The notes beneath the pieces were generated by a model. That model saw only the letters and a list, made by a program, of their open reading frames with translations, was not told the origin of the DNA and did no database searches. 12,954 bases of DNA from Indioceanicola sp046045995 (GTDB taxonomy: Bacteria; Pseudomonadota; Alphaproteobacteria; Azospirillales; Azospirillaceae): contig JBJOKR010000142.1 of the NCBI GenBank assembly GCA_046045995.1, positions 1 to 12,954 of the forward strand, written 5' to 3'. The position numbers and the translations under genes were made by a program. Each line of letters starts with the position of its first letter. The first letter of the stretch is position 1. This document shows positions 12,881 to 12,954 of this stretch, piece after piece.

Positions 12881-12954
12881 TGGCCTGTGTTCCCCGATGC
12901 AGGCCCTTTGAGATGTGGACGAGCGCGAACCGAGGTTTGTATGACCGCAGCCAT

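Noticed and set aside
12909..12921. TGTGGACGA near 12914 as a DnaA box
   Set aside because: It agrees with the reverse-strand consensus TGTGGATAA at only seven of nine bases and has no companion boxes.

Overview
The window is high-GC DNA that reads as part of a plasmid or chromid of an alphaproteobacterium, probably in the Azospirillum/Rhodospirillales range. The basis is a repA (Rep_3-type) - parA - parB replication and partition block, high-GC codon use in the clear genes, and an FtrA/GlxA-type regulator. The lineage is an inference from protein style; no database search was possible.

Layout. (1) 1-2809: a secreted S41 peptidase and a truncated esterase on the minus strand, divergent from a winged-helix (ArsR-like) regulator, with a strong inverted-repeat operator between them. 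(2) 2810-5818: a scarred toxin-antitoxin island. It holds a perfect 12-bp inverted repeat, a vapBC pair whose VapC is cut by an in-frame TAG just before its fourth acidic residue, a RES-family (NAD+ phosphorylase) toxin whose C-terminus has been replaced at a rearrangement junction, its long DUF2384/Xre-type antitoxin, and a 54-residue unknown ORF. (3) 5840-7398: a rhodanese divergent from an AraC/DJ-1 regulator (ftrA type). (4) 7399-9345: about 340 bp without a clear gene, a DUF4143 AAA ATPase, three TTGAAA repeats at an exact 22-bp pitch (IS21-like end?), and a decayed second copy of the RES antitoxin N-terminus. (5) 9378-12954: parB, parA (with an N-terminal Xre-type helix-turn-helix) and repA, all read right to left, followed by an iteron origin region.

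Working model. RepA initiates at the GTACAC-core iterons at 12556-12830 and probably represses itself through an inverted copy next to its start. ParA and ParB overlap by ATGA and segregate the replicon. Two identical 16-bp palindromes in the repA-parA gap are the best candidates for parS or an operator bound by the ParA helix-turn-helix. The toxin-antitoxin modules would stabilise the replicon, but VapC looks dead and the RES toxin is altered. The most interesting points are the twin palindromes, the decayed duplicate of the antitoxin, the VapC nonsense codon and the chimeric RES gene.
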